Of a stretch of 64,000 bases of DNA, positions 60,501 through 64,000 are shown one piece after another. A program made the translations under genes and the position numbers. Origin of the DNA: Glycine soja. Taxonomy: Eukaryota > Streptophyta > Magnoliopsida > Fabales > Fabaceae. The notes under the pieces were generated by a model that made no database searches, was not told the origin of the DNA, and saw only the letters and a list, made by a program, of their open reading frames with translations. Each line of letters starts with the position of its first letter. Position 1 is the stretch's first letter. The stretch covers positions 14,651,198 to 14,715,197 of the forward strand of contig NC_041021.1 in the NCBI RefSeq assembly GCF_004193775.1. The letters are read 5' to 3'.

Positions 60501-63500
60501 ATAGCGAGACGCTCGACATTGAACAACAGAAGCTCTCGAGAAATTCAAATGGTAATAACTTTTGACACGGTTGTCCGATTCTGGCGCATAATATATCGAG
60601 ACGCTCGAAATTGAACAATGGAAGCTCTCGAGAAATTCAAATGGTAATAACTTTTCACACGGTTGTCCGATTCTGGCGCATAATATATCGAGACACTCGA
60701 AATTGAACAATGGAAGCTCTTGAGAAATTCAAATGTTCATATCTTTTCACACGGTTGTCCGATTCAGGTGCATAATGTATCGAGGCGCTCAAAATTGAAC
60801 AACGGATTCTCTCGAGCAATGCAAATGGAAATGACTTTTCACTCGGATGTCCGATTCAGGCGCATAATATATCTAGTCGCTTGTAATTGAACAATGGAAA
60901 CACTCGAGAATTTCCAATGGTCATATCGTTTCACACGGTTGTCCGATTCAGGTGCATACGTATCGAGGCGCCTGAATTTGAACAACAGAAGCTCTCGAGA
61001 AATTCAAATGGTCATAAATTTTCACACAAATGTCCGATTCGGGCGCATAATAGATCGAGACGCTCGAAATTGCACCGGAGATGCTCTTGAGAAATTAAAA
61101 TGGTCATCACTTTTTACACGAATGCCCGATTAAGGCGCATAATATATCGATACTCTCGAAATTGAACAACGGAAGCTCTCGAGAAATCCAAATGATAATA
61201 CCTTTTCACACGGATGTCCGATTCAGGCGCATAATATATCGAGACGCTCAAAATTGAACAACGGAAGGTCTCGAGAAATTCAAATATTCATAACATTTCA
61301 CACGAATGTCCGATTGAGGCGCATAATATATCGAGATGCTCGAAATTGAACAACGGAATCTGTCGAGAAATCCAAATGGTCATAAGTTTTCACACGGATG
61401 TCCGATTCAGGTGCATGATATATCGATGCGCTCGAAATTGAACAACGGAAGCTCTCGAGAAATTCAAATGGTCATAACTTCTCACACAGATGTCTGATTT
61501 AGGCGCATAACACATCGAGATTCTCGAAATTGAACAACGAATGCTCTTGAGAAATTCAAATGGTCATCACTTTCTACACGGATGTCAGATTAAGTAGCAT
61601 AGTATATCGAGACTCTCGAAATTGAACAACGGAAGCTCTCGAGAAATCCAAATGGTCTTAACTTTTCACTAGCATGTCCAATTCAGGTGCATAACTTATC
61701 AACGTGCTTGAAACTGAAAAACCGAAGCTCTCGAGAAATCCAAATGGTCATAACTTTTTACACGGATGTCCAATTCCGGTGCATAACTTATCAAGGCGCT
61801 CGAAACTGAAAAACCGAAGCTCTCAAGAAATTCAAATGGTCATAACTTTTCACACAGATGTGCAATTCGCGGAAATTGTATATTCAGTCGCTCAAAATTG
61901 AACAACGGAAGCTCTCAGGAAATGCAACAGGTCATAACTTTTCACACGGATATCCAATTCATGCGCATAATATATCGAGACGCCCGAAATTGAACAACGG
62001 AAGCTCTCGAGAAATTCAAATGGTCATAACATTTTACACGGATGTCCAATTCAAGCACATAATATATTGAGACGCTCGAAATTTAACAAAGGAAGCGCTC
62101 GAGAAATTCAAATGGTCATAACTTTTCACACGGATGTCCGATTTAGGTGCATAACTTATCAAGGCGGTTGAAACTGAACAATGGAAACTCTCGATAAATT
62201 CAAATGCTCATAACTATTCACTTGGTTGTCCAATTCAGGTTCGTAATGTATCGAGGCGCTTGAAATTGAACAACAGAAGCTCTCGAGAAATTCATATGGT
62301 CATAACTTTTCACACAGATGTCAGATTCGGGCGCATAATACATCGAGACGCTCGAAATTGCACCGCGGATGCTATTGAGAAATTCAAATTGTCATCACTT
62401 TTTACACGGATGCCCGATTAAGGCGCATAATATATCGAGACTCTCGAAATTGAACAACGGAAGCTCTCGAGAAGTTCAAATGGTCATAACTATTCACACG
62501 AATGTCCGATTCAGGTGCATAACTTATCAAGGCGCTTGAAACTGAAAAACCGAAGCTCTCGAGAAATTCAAAATATCATAACTATTGACATGATTGTCCG
62601 ATTCAGGTGCATAACTTATCAAGGCGCTTGAAACTGAACAACGGAAGCTCTCAAGAAATTCAAATGGTCATAACTTTTCACACAGATGTGCAATTCGCGG
62701 ACGTAGTATATTGAGTCGCTCGAAATTGAACAACGGAAGCTCTTAGGAAATGCAAAAGGTCATAACTTTTCACACGGATATCCAATTCATGCGCATAATA
62801 TATCGAGACGCAAGAAATTGAACAACGGAAGCGCTCGAGAAATTCAAATGGTCATAACATTTTACACGGATGTCCGATTCAGGCGCATAATACATCGAGA
62901 CGCTCAAAATTGAACAACGGATGCCCTCGAGAAATTCAAATGGTCATCACTTTCTACACGGATGTCCGATTAAGTCGCATAGTATATCGAGACTCTCAAA
63001 ATTGAACAACGGAAGCGCTTGAGAAATTCAAATGGTCATAACTTTTCACACGGATGTCTGATTCAGGTGCATAACTTATCAAGGCGCTTGAAACTGAACA
63101 ACAGAAGCTCTCGAGAAATTCAAATGCTCATAACAATACGCATGGTTGTCCGATTCAGGTTCGTAACGTATTTAGGCGCTCGAAATTGAACAACGGAAGC
63201 TCTCAATAAATTCCAATGGTCATATCTTTTCATACGGTTGTCTGATTCAGGTGCGTACGTATCGAGGCGCTTGAAATTGAGCAACAGAAGCTCTCGAGAA
63301 ATTCAAATGGTCATAACTTTTCACACAGATGTCCGATTCAGGCGCAGAATACATCGAGACGCTCGAAATTGTACAACGGATGCTCACGAGAAATTCAAAT
63401 GGTCATAACTTTTCACACGGATGTCCATTTTAGGTGCATAGCTTATCATGGCGCTTGAAACTGAAAAACGGAAGCTCTCGAGAAATCCACATGGTCATAA

Positions 63501-64000
63501 CTTTTCACACAGATGTCCGATTCAGGCACATAATACATCGAGACGCTCGAAATTGAACAACGGATGCTCTCGAGAAATTCAAATGGTCATAACATTTTAC
63601 ACGGATGTCCGATTCAAGCACATAATATATTGAGACGCTCGAAATTTAACAACGGAAGCGCTCGAGAAATTCAAATGGTCATAACTTTTCACACGGATGT
63701 CCGATTTAGGTGCATAACTTATCAAGGCGGTTGAAACTGAACAATGGAAGCTCTCGATAAATTCAAATGTTCATAACTATTCACATGGTTGTCCGATTCA
63801 GGTTCGTAATGTATCGAGGCGCTTGAAATTGAACAACAGAAGCTCTCGAGAAATTCAAAATCTCATAACTATTGACATGGTTGTCCGATTCTGGTTCGTA
63901 ACGTATCTAGGCGCTCAAAATTGCACAACGGAAGCTCTCAAGAAATTCCAATGGTCATATCTTTTCACACAGTTGTCCGATTCAGGTGCATCTGTATTGA
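57538..64000 (+). repeat. Satellite block with repeated long segments
   Basis: A segment with 'gaaattgcaccggagatgct' near 57600 recurs near 61070 (about 3467 bp later). Another, with 'cataacttatcaaggcggtt', recurs near 59528, 62167 and 63730. The monomer type with 'ttatcaaggcgcttgaaact' is common here and almost absent before 51 kb. Confidence 0.75.

Larger units (their letters stand above)
30698..64000 (+). repeat. CentGm: Centromeric satellite array, CentGm/SB92 type (91-92 bp)
   Basis: About 350 head-to-tail monomers, all in one orientation, running off the right end of the window. Typical segments are 'cacacggatgtccgattcag', 'gcgcataatatatcgagacg', 'ctcgaaattgaacaacgg' and 'aagctctcgagaaattcaaa'. 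Measured steps are 91 or 92 bp. Monomers fall into visible variants: one with 'gatgtacaattcggggacat', one with 'aacttatcaaggcgcttgaa' (common after 57 kb), and one with 'gtacatctaaatagacac' (43-49 kb). The small internal frames are by-products of the repeat. In soybean this satellite underlies CENH3 nucleosomes; whether this stretch is active centromere cannot be read from sequence. Confidence 0.92.

Noticed and set aside
30955..63633. Dozens of 60-100 codon open frames on both strands in the satellite
   Set aside because: They are translations of the 91-92 bp monomer in shifting frames (for example NNGSSREIQMVITFHTDVR). The same peptides recur with the repeat and no start or stop is conserved.
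1..64000. A new defence, biosynthetic or regulatory gene system
   Set aside because: I looked for conserved gene clusters on both strands and found only retroelement proteins and repeats. The unusual signals are structural (hairpin rows, palindrome, higher-order satellite).

Overview
This is eukaryotic (plant) heterochromatin with no host protein-coding gene that I can support. The right half is a head-to-tail array of a 91-92 bp satellite whose sequence I recognise as the soybean centromeric satellite (CentGm / SB92 type). The left half is nested Ty3/gypsy retrotransposon debris of Ogre-like, legume type. The window is therefore most likely a pericentromere-to-centromere boundary from Glycine (G. 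max or a close relative). The species call rests on recognition, not on a database search.

Layout. (1) 1-866 and 17275-~19835 are two halves of an old minus-strand retroelement carrying a broken 'putative plant transposon protein' ORF. (2) It is split by a complete-ended Ogre-like element at 867-17269, flanked by the 5-bp target duplication CTTGG. This element has two ~1.9 kb LTRs, a tRNA-Arg-type primer site, a broken ORF1, a broken gag, no detectable protease/RT/RNase H/integrase, and a long repeat-rich 3' region. A solo LTR of a related family (6283-7912, target duplication ATGTC) sits inside it. (3) ~19836-20280 is a dispersed repeat with a row of small hairpins. (4) 20283-24566 is a 117-bp tandem repeat arranged as a large inverted duplication (axis ~22223). 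(5) 24567-~30446 is an inverted, diverged copy of the 3' region of the Ogre-like element, with its own internal duplications. (6) 30447-~30697 is a short unrelated retroelement-like fragment. (7) ~30698-64000 is the centromeric satellite, about 350 monomers all in one orientation, interrupted once by an 881-bp solo LTR (32507-33387, target duplication ATAAC) and containing several higher-order duplications, one of them (919 bp, ten monomers) apparently identical.

How the parts relate: the retroelement proteins (ORF1, gag, plant-transposon-domain ORFs) all carry stops and frameshifts, so nothing here looks able to move by itself. The living part of the sequence is structural: satellite turnover by unequal exchange, LTR-LTR recombination leaving solo LTRs, and repeat arrays expanding in one copy of an element but not another. 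The most unusual signals are two separate sets of small tandem hairpins whose stems differ from unit to unit but mostly stay self-complementary (20148-20274 and 10816-11850), and the mirror-image 117-bp array.
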